64,000 bases of DNA, from contig DHHF01000011.1 in NCBI GenBank assembly GCA_002403155.1, positions 37,961 through 101,960 of the forward strand. The letters run 5' to 3'. Source of the DNA: Sulfurovum sp. UBA4779 (GTDB lineage: Bacteria; Campylobacterota; Campylobacteria; Campylobacterales; Sulfurovaceae). Position 1 is the stretch's first letter; the number at the start of each line of letters is the position of its first letter. The translations under genes and the position numbers were made by a program. Under the pieces are notes generated by a model. That model was not told where the DNA came from. It did no database searches and was given only the letters and a program-made list of their open reading frames with translations. This document shows positions 8,371-17,141 of this stretch, piece after piece.

Positions 8371-8900
8371 TGTTTGAAGCAACCACGATATTGGGCTATC
8401 GGAGTGACGGAAAAGCGGTGATCGGCGGTGACGGGCAGGTTACGTTCGGGAGCACCGTACTCAAAAGCAACGCTACAAAAATCCGTACACTGCACGAAGG
8501 CAAAATTCTGGCAGGGTTTGCAGGGAGTACGGCGGATGCGTTTAATCTTTTTGATATGTTTGAGAGCATCCTTGCAGAAAAAAAAGGCGATCTTTTTAAG
8601 TCTGTGATCGCTTTTTCCAAAATGTGGAGAAAAGACAAACAATTGCGCCAGCTTGAAGCGATGATGATCGTTCTTAACAAAGAGCATATTTTTATACTCA
8701 GCGGCACGGGGGACGTGGTCGAGCCTCAAGACGGGAAAATCGCCGCCATAGGCAGCGGCGGAAACTATGCCATTTCGGCTGCAAGGGCATTAGAAAAACA
8801 TGCCAATCTCGATCCAAAGGCGTTGGTGCAAGAATCGCTAGAGATAGCAGGCGAACTTTGTATCTATACCAATAAAAATATTAAAATTCTTGAACTATAG
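8370..8900 (+). CDS. hslV: ATP-dependent protease peptidase subunit HslV (ClpQ)
   Basis: HslV forms the double-hexameric proteolytic core that works with the HslU unfoldase on misfolded and regulatory proteins. The 176 residues carry the N-terminal threonine nucleophile region TTILGYR, GGDGQVTFGSTVLKSNA and AGFAGSTADAFNLF. Unlike the E. coli form, the first threonine is residue 5, after MFEA, so these residues must be removed or the active residue must differ. As I recall, other Campylobacterota HslVs start the same way. It overlaps rplI by one base and is followed 50 bases later by hslU. Confidence 0.95.
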   Translation: MFEATTILGYRSDGKAVIGGDGQVTFGSTVLKSNATKIRTLHEGKILAGFAGSTADAFNLFDMFESILAEKKGDLFKSVIAFSKMWRKDKQLRQLEAMMIVLNKEHIFILSGTGDVVEPQDGKIAAIGSGGNYAISAARALEKHANLDPKALVQESLEIAGELCIYTNKNIKILEL

Positions 8901-8950
8901 TTTTCTGCAGTAAAAAACAGCACAAATATCGATAAAAAGAAAGGAATAAT

Positions 8951-10279
8951 TTGGAGAATTTAACACCTAAAGAGATCGTTGCCTATCTTGATAAATATGT
9001 CATAGGGCAAAATGATGCCAAAAAGACGATTGCCGTGGCATTGAGGAATCGTTATAGAAGAATGCAGCTTGATCCTCAGATGCAGCATGACGTGGTGCCT
9101 AAAAATATTCTGATGATAGGCAGTACCGGCGTAGGGAAAACAGAAATCGCCAGAAGGCTTGCAAAAATGATGAACCTGCCTTTCATCAAAGTAGAAGCAA
9201 GCAAATATACGGAAGTCGGGTTTGTGGGACGCGATGTAGAGTCGATGATACGGGATTTGGTTTCTGTATCGATGGGTATTGTGCGTGAGAGCGAGAATGA
9301 GAAAAATAAAGAGAAGATAGAGAACTACATCGAAAATAAAATTATAGAAAAGCTTTTGCCGCCTCTTCCTGCCGGTGCCAGCGAACAAAAAAAACAAGAA
9401 TACGATGCTTCTTTTTTAAAAATGCAGGATAAATTTGCAAAAGGCGAACTTGACCATCTCAAGATCAAAATAGAAATGCCAAAAACCCCCGGCTTTTCCG
9501 AAGAGGGGCTTCCTCCGCAGATGATCCAGGTGCAAGAATCTATTGTGAAAGTATTGGGCAGTTACGGTAAAAAAGGCCCCGAAAAAGAGGTCACCGTAAA
9601 AGAAGCAAAAAAAATACTTGAATCAGAAGCAAGCGAAGTGCTTTTGGATGAGGAGCAGCTGAAAGCATTGGCGCTTGAAAAGGTAGAAAAGGGAGGGATC
9701 GTCTTTCTTGATGAAATAGACAAAATAGCCGTTTCTTCCGGATCACAAAGCAGACAAGATCCAAGCAAAGAAGGCGTACAGAGGGATTTGCTTCCTATTG
9801 TGGAAGGGTCTTCGGTGCATACAAAAGTGGGGATGGTAAAAACAGACCATATTTTGTTTATTGCAGCAGGGGCATTTCATCTTTCCAAGCCCAGCGATCT
9901 CATTCCTGAGCTTCAAGGGCGTTTTCCTTTGCGCGTAGAGCTCAGCAGTTTGGATGAAGAGACGCTTTATCGTATTTTAACCGAGCCGAAAAATTCTCTC
10001 ATAAAGCAATATAAAGCGTTGATGGCTGTGGAAAATGTCGATTTGGATTTTGAAGAGGAAGCATTGCGGGCCATTGCGCATTATGCATTGGTTGCTAATG
10101 AAAAAACAGAAGACATAGGCGCAAGAAGACTGCATACGGTGATGGAAAAAATTCTCGAAGAGATAAGTTTCAGCGCCGATGCGCATGCAGGCGAAAAAAT
10201 CACCATAAATAAGGCGCTTGTCGCAGAGAAAATAGGTAAAGTAGTAGAAGATGTTGATGCCACAAGATATATATTATAA
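8951..10279 (+). CDS. hslU: ATPase subunit HslU (ClpY) of the HslUV protease
   Basis: AAA+ unfoldase that feeds substrates to HslV. The start is TTG, supported by AAAGGA ending five bases upstream; the protein then begins with the conserved ENLTPKEIVAYLDKYVIGQ. Walker A GSTGVGKT is at residues 57-64, Walker B IVFLDEIDK near 250, with the helical intermediate domain between about 110 and 240. The C-terminal tail ends ATRYIL, the hydrophobic end that docks into HslV pockets. The 442 residues fit the family. Confidence 0.96.
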   Translation: MENLTPKEIVAYLDKYVIGQNDAKKTIAVALRNRYRRMQLDPQMQHDVVPKNILMIGSTGVGKTEIARRLAKMMNLPFIKVEASKYTEVGFVGRDVESMIRDLVSVSMGIVRESENEKNKEKIENYIENKIIEKLLPPLPAGASEQKKQEYDASFLKMQDKFAKGELDHLKIKIEMPKTPGFSEEGLPPQMIQVQESIVKVLGSYGKKGPEKEVTVKEAKKILESEASEVLLDEEQLKALALEKVEKGGIVFLDEIDKIAVSSGSQSRQDPSKEGVQRDLLPIVEGSSVHTKVGMVKTDHILFIAAGAFHLSKPSDLIPELQGRFPLRVELSSLDEETLYRILTEPKNSLIKQYKALMAVENVDLDFEEEALRAIAHYALVANEKTEDIGARRLHTVMEKILEEISFSADAHAGEKITINKALVAEKIGKVVEDVDATRYIL

Positions 10280-10290
10280 AGAGATAGCCG

Positions 10291-11190
10291 ATGTTTGATG
10301 AACAAAAAGATACGAAAGCAGGGTTTGTTGCGGTAGTAGGACGCCCTAATGCAGGCAAAAGTACCCTGCTAAACTATGTGGCAGGCGAAAAACTTGCAAT
10401 GGTTTCCAAAAAAGCCCAAGCAACAAGAAAGCGGATGAATATCATCGTAATGCATGAGAATGCGCAAATAATTTTTGTAGATACGCCCGGTATCCATCAA
10501 AAAGAGAAGCTGCTTAACCAATTTATGCTGGAAGAAGCGCTAAAAGCGATGGGCGATAGCGATCTGATTGTCTTTTTGGCTCCTGTGACGGACAAGCTTG
10601 CAGAGTATGAGAAATTTTTAACGCTTGTGCAGGCAAAAGGAGTCAAGCATATCGTCGTATTGACAAAAATCGATCATGTGAAACAGGAGGATATTCTTGG
10701 AAAATTGAAAGAATACCAAAAATATCAGGATCGTTTTGAAGCCATTATTCCTTTTTCTGTCAATAAAAAAGTGGGAAAAAAACAGCTGCTTGACGAGATT
10801 GCAAAACATTTGCCTTTTTCTCCTTTTTTGTATGATACGGAAATACTCACGACAGACAATATTCGAGATATTTACAAAGAGCTTATCCGCGAATCTATTT
10901 TTGAAAATCTGAGCGATGAGATACCTTATGAGAGCGATGTGATGATCGACCGCATCCAAGAGAGCGATGAGATGGACAGGGTTTTTGCGACGATTATAGT
11001 AGAAAAAGAGACGCAAAAAGGGATGATCGTGGGGCAGAGGGGAGAAGGTATCAGGCGCGTAGGCAAATGTGCACGCGAACAAATGGAACTTTTTTCTGGT
11101 AAAAAAATATTTTTGGATTTGCACGTTGTCGTTAAAAAAGGATGGAGTAAAAACAAAGAGAGACTTGAAGAGTTCGGATATATCCTATAG
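10291..11190 (+). CDS. era: GTPase Era, 16S rRNA maturation factor
   Basis: Essential GTPase that binds the 3' end of 16S rRNA during 30S assembly. G1 is GRPNAGKST near residues 16-24, G3 is DTPGIH near 65 and G4 is LTKIDH near 125. The C-terminal KH domain contains GMIVGQRGEGIRRVGKCA near 245. It ends with the typical VKKGWSKNKERLEEFGY. The 299 residues are usual. It follows hslU by 11 bases, so the operon couples ribosome and proteostasis genes. Confidence 0.97.
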   Translation: MFDEQKDTKAGFVAVVGRPNAGKSTLLNYVAGEKLAMVSKKAQATRKRMNIIVMHENAQIIFVDTPGIHQKEKLLNQFMLEEALKAMGDSDLIVFLAPVTDKLAEYEKFLTLVQAKGVKHIVVLTKIDHVKQEDILGKLKEYQKYQDRFEAIIPFSVNKKVGKKQLLDEIAKHLPFSPFLYDTEILTTDNIRDIYKELIRESIFENLSDEIPYESDVMIDRIQESDEMDRVFATIIVEKETQKGMIVGQRGEGIRRVGKCAREQMELFSGKKIFLDLHVVVKKGWSKNKERLEEFGYIL

Positions 11191-11279
11191 CTTGCAACAT
11201 AAGAGATAATAAAAATTTAAAAAGAATATTTTTTTAAGAACGCTTCATTTTTATAAGATAATATTAATATTATAACATA

Positions 11280-11285
11280 TATAAT
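11280..11285 (+). promoter_or_regulatory. -10 box for the MSHA/Cts-like operon
   Basis: TATAAT in a very AT-rich gap between era and the first pilus-like gene, 26 bases before the ATG. It is followed by a strong purine-rich ribosome site (AGGAAGGGGGG, 11295-11305). No clear -35 is seen. Confidence 0.5.
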
Positions 11286-11310
11286 TGGAGAGCAAGGAAG
11301 GGGGGCTGAG

Positions 11311-12843
11311 ATGTTTTTTAAAAAAAGTTCATCAAAACCGGATATTAAAAATATTGTTACACTCAATGCGTATAGAGATAAAGCTTATCTTTTTAAAAAT
11401 GATAAGTTTCAGCCTTTAAGCAAATTGACTTACGATACATCAAACTTCATTACCTCTTATTTAAGCAATAAAGATGTTGTGAGCACAACCGTACGTTTAA
11501 GCCGCAGTATTCCTCAAGAAGATATTGCCGATATTCTTGATATCAAAGCGTATGAAGAGCTGGGTCTGGATCAGGCAAATCGATATATTGTAAGTTATTT
11601 TGAAGCAGAAACCACAGGAGAAGAGCGTTTATTTCATGTGTTTGTCGCCGAGCCTGAAGTCTTGGAACGGCTTTATGCTTCTGCAAAACAGCAGATAAAA
11701 TATATTGATCTTATCGTGCCGGCTCCTCTTTTGTATCAAGTGTTATATGAAAAAGAGATTTTGCAGCCAAACGATACCCACGCTTTTATCTATTTTACCC
11801 GCAATGATGCATTTGTGACACTATATAAAGACGGACAATATGTTTATTCGAAATCTATAGAGTTTTCGTTGGAACAGATTTATGAAAAATATTGTGAAAT
11901 TATCGGTGAAAAAGCGGATGAAAAAAAATTTTACAGCGTGTTGGAGCTTGAGGGGCTCAAAACAGCTGATACCCAATATCAAAAAGCATTGATGAAAATA
12001 TTCGGAGAAATATTTATTCATGTGAACGATATTCTTATCTATGCCAAAAGGGCCTTTGAACTGGATGTCGTAGAGCATATGTATATTGGCAGCGAAAACG
12101 GGCCGATTATAGGATTGGACGAATACAGCCAAAATTATTTGGGATTATCCTCTTCAGTGTTTAATTTTAATTATAGAGTCAATAATGACGAATGGTATAT
12201 TGATCAGCTGCAATATCTGATGCTTCTTAATTCATTGAGCTATATTAAAGCAGAGGCGTCGGTTGTCAACCTGACAATGTTCCCTAGGCCCCCTTCATTT
12301 CTCAATCGTGCAAGCGGCCAATTTATTGTTTCTACTGCTGCAGCTATCTCTTTGGGCATGGCTTATCCTTTGATGTATCTGGTAAACTCCTATATCAATG
12401 ATGCCAAAATTTATGCGCTGACAATTGAAAACGACAAATTAACCGCAGAATCCAACAAATACAAACAGATTCTGGGCGAAAAGAAAAAAGAAATTGCGGC
12501 ACTGGATGAAAATATTGTCCAATTAAAAGAAAAATATTATGCAAAAACCACAACGCTTACTTCAATCTATGACAAAAAAGTCAACTATCGCTTGAAGTCC
12601 GGTTTATTTCACATGATTGCCGAAGAATTGAGTTTATATGATGTCCATATAGAGAAATTACAATCAAAAGATAATGTTTTATGGCTCTCTTTGGTAAGTT
12701 CTGAAGATAGAAAGCTTACTGAACTGATTCAATATATTTCGGAAAAGCATTTTAGTGAAATAAATCAAATCGATATTGAATTAATTGAAAAAGACCCTAA
12801 GAGCGATTATTATAAAGGTCTGCTAAAGGTGGATTTAAGATGA
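11311..12843 (+). CDS. MshI-like inner-membrane platform protein (PilM-PilN fusion)
   Basis: First gene of an eight-gene pilus/type II-like operon. Residues 1 to about 320 have the look of an actin-like PilM/GspL cytoplasmic domain. A membrane helix follows at about 336-360 (VSTAAAISLGMAYPLMYLV), then a coiled coil (380-425) and a small alpha/beta end domain as in PilN. PilM and PilN are therefore fused, as in MshI and GspL. In such machines this protein links the cytoplasmic ATPase to the periplasmic assembly. Identification rests on layout, position and general resemblance, because the family diverges fast. It overlaps the next gene by 4 bases. Confidence 0.7.
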   Translation: MFFKKSSSKPDIKNIVTLNAYRDKAYLFKNDKFQPLSKLTYDTSNFITSYLSNKDVVSTTVRLSRSIPQEDIADILDIKAYEELGLDQANRYIVSYFEAETTGEERLFHVFVAEPEVLERLYASAKQQIKYIDLIVPAPLLYQVLYEKEILQPNDTHAFIYFTRNDAFVTLYKDGQYVYSKSIEFSLEQIYEKYCEIIGEKADEKKFYSVLELEGLKTADTQYQKALMKIFGEIFIHVNDILIYAKRAFELDVVEHMYIGSENGPIIGLDEYSQNYLGLSSSVFNFNYRVNNDEWYIDQLQYLMLLNSLSYIKAEASVVNLTMFPRPPSFLNRASGQFIVSTAAAISLGMAYPLMYLVNSYINDAKIYALTIENDKLTAESNKYKQILGEKKKEIAALDENIVQLKEKYYAKTTTLTSIYDKKVNYRLKSGLFHMIAEELSLYDVHIEKLQSKDNVLWLSLVSSEDRKLTELIQYISEKHFSEINQIDIELIEKDPKSDYYKGLLKVDLR

Positions 12844-13493
12844 AGTATATAGAAGATAAACTAGAAGCGATGGATGAATATTTTGCTCCCAAAAAAGCGA
12901 GTGAAAAATGGATGGTCATTTTAGGGGTGGCCGGGGTTATCAGCTATTTAGCCTATGCGTATTTGCTGCCATATACAGAAAAAATGTATCAAAAAAGCGA
13001 AGCAAATAAAAAAAGCATACAAAAAAGCATCGTTGAAAATACGACCTATCTTGATTCGATTACTGTAAATGGGGATCGTAACTATTATGTCAAAAAATTC
13101 GAACAGGATATTGTCGACAAAAAACAAACTATTGCCGATTTAAATTATAAAATAAAATTTATTGACAGCAATCTTGACAAGCTTTCGGATATGTTGTTTA
13201 ATCAAAAAAGCTGGTCAAAGTTTTTAAATTCTATCACAGATAAAGCAGAAGTACAAAATGTTGACATCAGATATATTGCCAACCGCTATATAAACAACAA
13301 TGGAAATTTCGGGTATGTTTTGGAAGTAGGCGTCGGCTGCAGGGGCGAATACAAAGGTATCGTAAAGTTTATGAATGAAATCGAACAAAACGTGTTGGTA
13401 ACCGATATCTACGGCACCAATCTTTCTTTGGATGCCAATTCATCAAAAGTCAATGCCGATATCAATATCTCAGTATGGGGGATTAATCATTGA
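12840..13493 (+). CDS. MshJ/PilO-like assembly protein
   Basis: A 217-residue bitopic membrane protein: short cytoplasmic N-terminus, membrane helix at about residues 23-45 (WMVILGVAGVISYLAYAYLL), periplasmic coiled coil (about 50-115) and a C-terminal alpha/beta domain (GYVLEVGVGCRGEYKGIVKF). This matches PilO/GspM/MshJ, which pairs with PilN in the inner-membrane platform. It overlaps the upstream fusion gene by 4 bases (ATGA). Confidence 0.7.
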   Translation: MKYIEDKLEAMDEYFAPKKASEKWMVILGVAGVISYLAYAYLLPYTEKMYQKSEANKKSIQKSIVENTTYLDSITVNGDRNYYVKKFEQDIVDKKQTIADLNYKIKFIDSNLDKLSDMLFNQKSWSKFLNSITDKAEVQNVDIRYIANRYINNNGNFGYVLEVGVGCRGEYKGIVKFMNEIEQNVLVTDIYGTNLSLDANSSKVNADINISVWGINH

Positions 13494-13900
13494 TGAAAAA
13501 AATTATTTTTATATTTTCCGGCATCATAGTATGTGCTTCTGCTGATCTTTCTGTCAAGCAGATTGAAGAGATGGTTGCTCAAATTCATCAAAAAAGAGAA
13601 GGGGTGAAGCTTGAAACCCTAGAAAAAACAAAAGAGCCTTTTGTTGTCCTTTCCAATGAGGACAATAGAACCGCTTTTATGACTCCCGAAGCAGAAAAAG
13701 AAGCAAAAATGTCTTTGCACGGGATTATGAACGGCAAAGCATATATCAATGATGCTTGGTTTAGTGTTGGCGACAAAGTGATGGGGTATACGTTAAAATA
13801 TGTTGGCAAAAACGGTGTAGTGTTGAGAAATGCCAATCAGATCAAAAAATTATTTCTTCATAAAAAAAGAAATGATCTTATCATGGTAGAAGGAAGGTAA
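13493..13900 (+). CDS. PilP/MshK-like periplasmic protein (CtsR position)
   Basis: A 135-residue protein with a cleavable-looking signal peptide (MKKIIFIFSGIIVCASA). The end domain near residues 80-120 reads AYINDAWFSVGDKVMGYTLK and carries the small beta-rich fold typical of PilP/GspC homology regions, which contact the secretin. An in-frame TTG lies three bases upstream, but the ATG at 13493 fits the usual TGATG coupling with the preceding stop. It lies directly before the secretin gene, the place of ctsR in Campylobacter, and I assign it by position and architecture. Confidence 0.6.
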   Translation: MKKIIFIFSGIIVCASADLSVKQIEEMVAQIHQKREGVKLETLEKTKEPFVVLSNEDNRTAFMTPEAEKEAKMSLHGIMNGKAYINDAWFSVGDKVMGYTLKYVGKNGVVLRNANQIKKLFLHKKRNDLIMVEGR

Positions 13901-13901
13901 A

Positions 13902-15488
13902 ATGAAACAGATTCAAAAGAAAGGGATAGGCTTTTTTATTGCGTTTGGTTTGTTGTTGGGAATATTTAGTTCTTTAAATGCAGGAGAATGTTCCACAAAA
14001 CTGTTTAGCGTTACAGTTGACAGCAAACTAAGCATCAGCGATGTGATTGAAAATCTTGCAGATACATGCGGCTTGTCGGTCATTGTAAAAGATGATGCGG
14101 CAAAAATGAGAATGAATAAGAAGCTTTATTATGTAAAATTGAAAAATACCACATTAAACGGCTTTTTAAATACGATTCTTCAAGACAATGACCTTCATTA
14201 TATATTGAGCGGCAATAAGCTGGAAATTTCCTATCTGATCACCCGCACGTTCCGTATTCATTACATCTCAGGCAAAAGGACAGGAAAAAGCAATGCGCAT
14301 GTCACCATTGCCAATGCAAGCAATGCGGTCAGTTCAAACGGAGGATCGACTCAGGATGCGGGAATAGGCGCAACAAGCAGGACAGGTATCTCTATTGAAA
14401 GCAATGATGAATTTGTGTTTTGGCAAACGGTTGAAAAAGAAGTTCAGCGCATTCTCATAGGTGCCGGAGACGGAAGTACGCATTATACCAAAACAGGCCA
14501 AGGATGGACGGGCCCTGACGGCCAGATGTGGGAGTATAATCCTTTGGCTCCGATTATCAACCCAGAAGCGGGGATGGTGACGGTGACAGGGACCAATAGA
14601 CAAATCAACAGGGTTGCACACTATATAGGAACGCTTTCTGAGCAGATTAAGTCGCAAGTACTGATCGATGTGCGCATTTTAACCGTCACTTTTGATGACA
14701 GTAAAACAACCGGCGTAGATTGGTCTCAGCTTTACGGGCTGCAGAATGTTACGGTCAACTCTTTGGCAATGGCACAAAAAAATATAAGTTCCTATACCTG
14801 GGATACAGAAGACGGTATCACAGAAGCAGAATTTATGCCGGGTACGCAGCCGCGCAATGCGCAGCTGATAAGTGTCACGGGGCAAACAGATGTTTCGGAC
14901 GTGATCAAATTTTTAGGGACACAAGGGGATGTAAAATCCATCTCAAGCCCAAGAGTGATGACACTGAATAATCAGCCCGCACTGATCAGTGTCGGGAAAG
15001 AGTTGTTCTATAAGATAAAATCAGCCACCACCACTACAAGCGGAGGAGGCACAAGTGCGGCCGAAGGCGAGCTTGTCGATTCTGTGTTTGCGGGAATCTT
15101 GCTTGATATTACACCGGAGATTGATTCAAATGGTATCATTACATTAAAAATCAACCCTTCCATTTCTGATACGGTAGAGGCGGTACAAAGCGATACGGGT
15201 GTGAGAACGATCCCGCCGGATCTTATCAGAAGACAGATTGCCTCAGTGATTAAGGTCAAAGACGGCGAACATGCAATATTGGGCGGATTGATTTCTTCTA
15301 AATCCGGTATCCAAATCAATAAAGTGCCGTTGTTGGGCGATTTGCCGCTGTTAGAGTATGCATTCAAAAATGAAAAGAAGATCAATACGATCGAAGAGTT
15401 GGTCTTGATCATTACGCCTCATGTGGTAAAAAATTCTAAATCCGTCTCTTTAAAAGACTTGGGTTATTCAAAAGTTAATGAAAAGTAG
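13902..15488 (+). CDS. Secretin, MshL/PilQ/GspD family (CtsD-like)
   Basis: Outer-membrane secretin of a type II/IV pilus-like machine. A signal peptide occupies residues 1-27. An N-terminal secretin/TonB short domain follows (SISDVIENLADTCGLSVIVK), then a Ser/Asn/Gly-rich linker near 130-165. The C-terminal secretin domain carries VKSISSPRVMTLNNQPALIS, DITPEIDSNGIITLKINPSI and GEHAILGGLISS, ending near VPLLGDLPLLEYAF and LIITPHVV. The 528 residues suit an MshL-type secretin with few N domains. In Campylobacter jejuni the equivalent CtsD is required for natural transformation. Confidence 0.9.
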   Translation: MKQIQKKGIGFFIAFGLLLGIFSSLNAGECSTKLFSVTVDSKLSISDVIENLADTCGLSVIVKDDAAKMRMNKKLYYVKLKNTTLNGFLNTILQDNDLHYILSGNKLEISYLITRTFRIHYISGKRTGKSNAHVTIANASNAVSSNGGSTQDAGIGATSRTGISIESNDEFVFWQTVEKEVQRILIGAGDGSTHYTKTGQGWTGPDGQMWEYNPLAPIINPEAGMVTVTGTNRQINRVAHYIGTLSEQIKSQVLIDVRILTVTFDDSKTTGVDWSQLYGLQNVTVNSLAMAQKNISSYTWDTEDGITEAEFMPGTQPRNAQLISVTGQTDVSDVIKFLGTQGDVKSISSPRVMTLNNQPALISVGKELFYKIKSATTTTSGGGTSAAEGELVDSVFAGILLDITPEIDSNGIITLKINPSISDTVEAVQSDTGVRTIPPDLIRRQIASVIKVKDGEHAILGGLISSKSGIQINKVPLLGDLPLLEYAFKNEKKINTIEELVLIITPHVVKNSKSVSLKDLGYSKVNEK

Positions 15489-16290
15489 ATATGAAATCGC
15501 TAAAAATGTATTCATCGATTCGATTGATATCGATGACTACATAGAACTTGATTCTGCCGGCTCTGCACTGGGAAGGCTGGAGCAGAGTTTGGATAAGCCA
15601 TTGAAAATGATCTTGCTTTTTGGCAAACCGGGAACAGGCAAGAGCATACTCCTCAACCGTATTTTTACAAAATTAAAACACCGAAAAGAGATATATTATT
15701 TTGATACGCCTTCAATTACCGAAAAAGAGTTTTTTCATAAATTGTTTAAGGTTTTAACCAAGCAGGATTTGCCGCGCAATACCGAAGTCAATTTTTCTGC
15801 ATTGGTGAATTTTTGCAAAGATTTAAGAGGCAAAAGAGAGATTGTTATCCTTCTGGATGAAGCTCAAATGTACGGTCCTCAGATCATGGAGAAGATCAGG
15901 CTTCTCTCAGACAGCAGAAGTGTAAAATTTGTTGTTTCTTTGCATAAAACGGAAGATGAAGATCTTATTGCAAAAGAGCATTTTCAGTCTCGTATCTGGG
16001 AGGTTATCGAGCTAAAAAATGCAACGAAAGAAGACTTAACAGCCTATATTCATAAAAAATTGCTTAAAAGAAATCTTTATGAAATTGCAAACAGCATCAA
16101 AGAAAAAGAGATGAGGCTTATTCATACTTTTACAAAAGGAAATTACAGAGAATGCAATAAGCTGATTTTTACAATTTTTGAAATTTGCGAATATTATGAT
16201 AAAAATGAACCGATCAAAATCAATTATGAAAAAATACAAAAACGTATTATTGAAATGGCAGCAATCAAATTAGGATATATCCATGTATGA
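15478..16290 (+). CDS. ExeA/MshM-like AAA ATPase (CtsP position)
   Basis: A 270-residue P-loop ATPase: Walker A LFGKPGTGKS near residues 46-56, Walker B IVILLDEAQM near 122-131, and a sensor-like region after DSRSVKFVVSLHKTEDED. It resembles the cytoplasmic half of ExeA/MshM, which helps assemble the secretin, but lacks the peptidoglycan-binding periplasmic half. It starts 11 bases before the secretin stop and its own end overlaps the next gene by 8 bases. Confidence 0.8.
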   Translation: MKSRYEIAKNVFIDSIDIDDYIELDSAGSALGRLEQSLDKPLKMILLFGKPGTGKSILLNRIFTKLKHRKEIYYFDTPSITEKEFFHKLFKVLTKQDLPRNTEVNFSALVNFCKDLRGKREIVILLDEAQMYGPQIMEKIRLLSDSRSVKFVVSLHKTEDEDLIAKEHFQSRIWEVIELKNATKEDLTAYIHKKLLKRNLYEIANSIKEKEMRLIHTFTKGNYRECNKLIFTIFEICEYYDKNEPIKINYEKIQKRIIEMAAIKLGYIHV

Positions 16291-17077
16291 CATCAAGCAT
16301 TTGGAAGAAGAATGGAAGAGATATAAAAAGAAAAAAAGAAGGCCGTGGTATCTTTTTATATCGGCTTTATTGATTATTGCAGGATCAATGGCGGGTTTGG
16401 TAGTTTATAAAGATGATCTTTGGCAGCTTTTAAAAGAAAAGAGCACAAAAAAAGCCAATCTGCAAGTCCAACTTCAAATTCCGCTCCAACCCGAAATCGG
16501 AAACGAAACCAACCAAAGTGCTAAAATTAAAAATGAATCCAACCAAAGCGCCATTCTCATTAACGAACCAATAAGTGCCTTGGAAATTTATCCCCCGAAA
16601 GAAAAACAAGATACAGTGACTGCACCTGAAACGTATCTTGAAGAAAATCCTTACGATAGCGCCAAAGAAGTGCCTGTTTTTGAAGAAGAAGCAACCCCGC
16701 AAGCATCGATCGATCAGCCTATTCCTAAGCAAGAAATACAAAAACAAAAAATACATTTAAATATTGTTGAAACAACAAGTATCTCGGCCTATCAAGAAGT
16801 TGAAAAACGTTTTTATGAGTCACGTGATGTGGAAGATGCTCTTTTTTTGGCAAGAAACTATTTTAATCAAAATAAATATCAAAAAGCAGAATATTGGGCT
16901 TTGCAGGCCAATAAAATCAATAATAATATTGAGGAGTCTTGGATGATATTTATAAAATCCAAACTAAAGCTTGGCAGAAAAAACGAAGCAATGCACACTT
17001 TGACGGCGTATATACAAAGAACAGATTCAAAACAAGCAAAAAAATTACTGGAGCAGATTAAAAATGGTTCTTTGTAG
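16283..17077 (+). CDS. MshN-like TPR membrane protein (CtsX position)
   Basis: A 264-residue bitopic protein: a very basic N-terminus (RYKKKKRRP), membrane helix at about residues 22-42, a long polar linker rich in Glu, Gln, Pro and Asn, and a C-terminal pair of TPR-like helices (DALFLARNYFNQNKYQKAEY). The linker contains two copies of a ten-residue unit (GNETNQSAKI then KNESNQSAIL). Layout and position match MshN or CtsX; sequence similarity outside the TPRs is likely low. It ends the first block of the operon, 64 bases before the ATPase gene. Confidence 0.6.
   Translation: MYDIKHLEEEWKRYKKKKRRPWYLFISALLIIAGSMAGLVVYKDDLWQLLKEKSTKKANLQVQLQIPLQPEIGNETNQSAKIKNESNQSAILINEPISALEIYPPKEKQDTVTAPETYLEENPYDSAKEVPVFEEEATPQASIDQPIPKQEIQKQKIHLNIVETTSISAYQEVEKRFYESRDVEDALFLARNYFNQNKYQKAEYWALQANKINNNIEESWMIFIKSKLKLGRKNEAMHTLTAYIQRTDSKQAKKLLEQIKNGSL
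16499..16558 (+). repeat. Two tandem 30-bp units in the linker of the MshN-like gene
   Basis: Two adjacent 30-base in-frame units encode GNETNQSAKI and KNESNQSAIL. Both contain AACCAAAG. They have drifted, so this is an old duplication in a flexible linker. Confidence 0.6.
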
Positions 17078-17108
17078 AAAAAAATTATTTTTTTATTGTG
17101 ATCTATAC

Positions 17109-17114
17109 TATAAT
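17109..17114 (+). promoter_or_regulatory. Internal -10 box before the GspE-like gene
   Basis: TATAAT within TATACTATAAT lies 28 bases before the ribosome site AAGGAG (17129-17134) and the ATG. It would allow the ATPase and platform genes to be transcribed separately from the first six genes. Confidence 0.55.
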
Positions 17115-17141
17115 TGTAGAGGTATAAAAAGGAGCGGCTAA

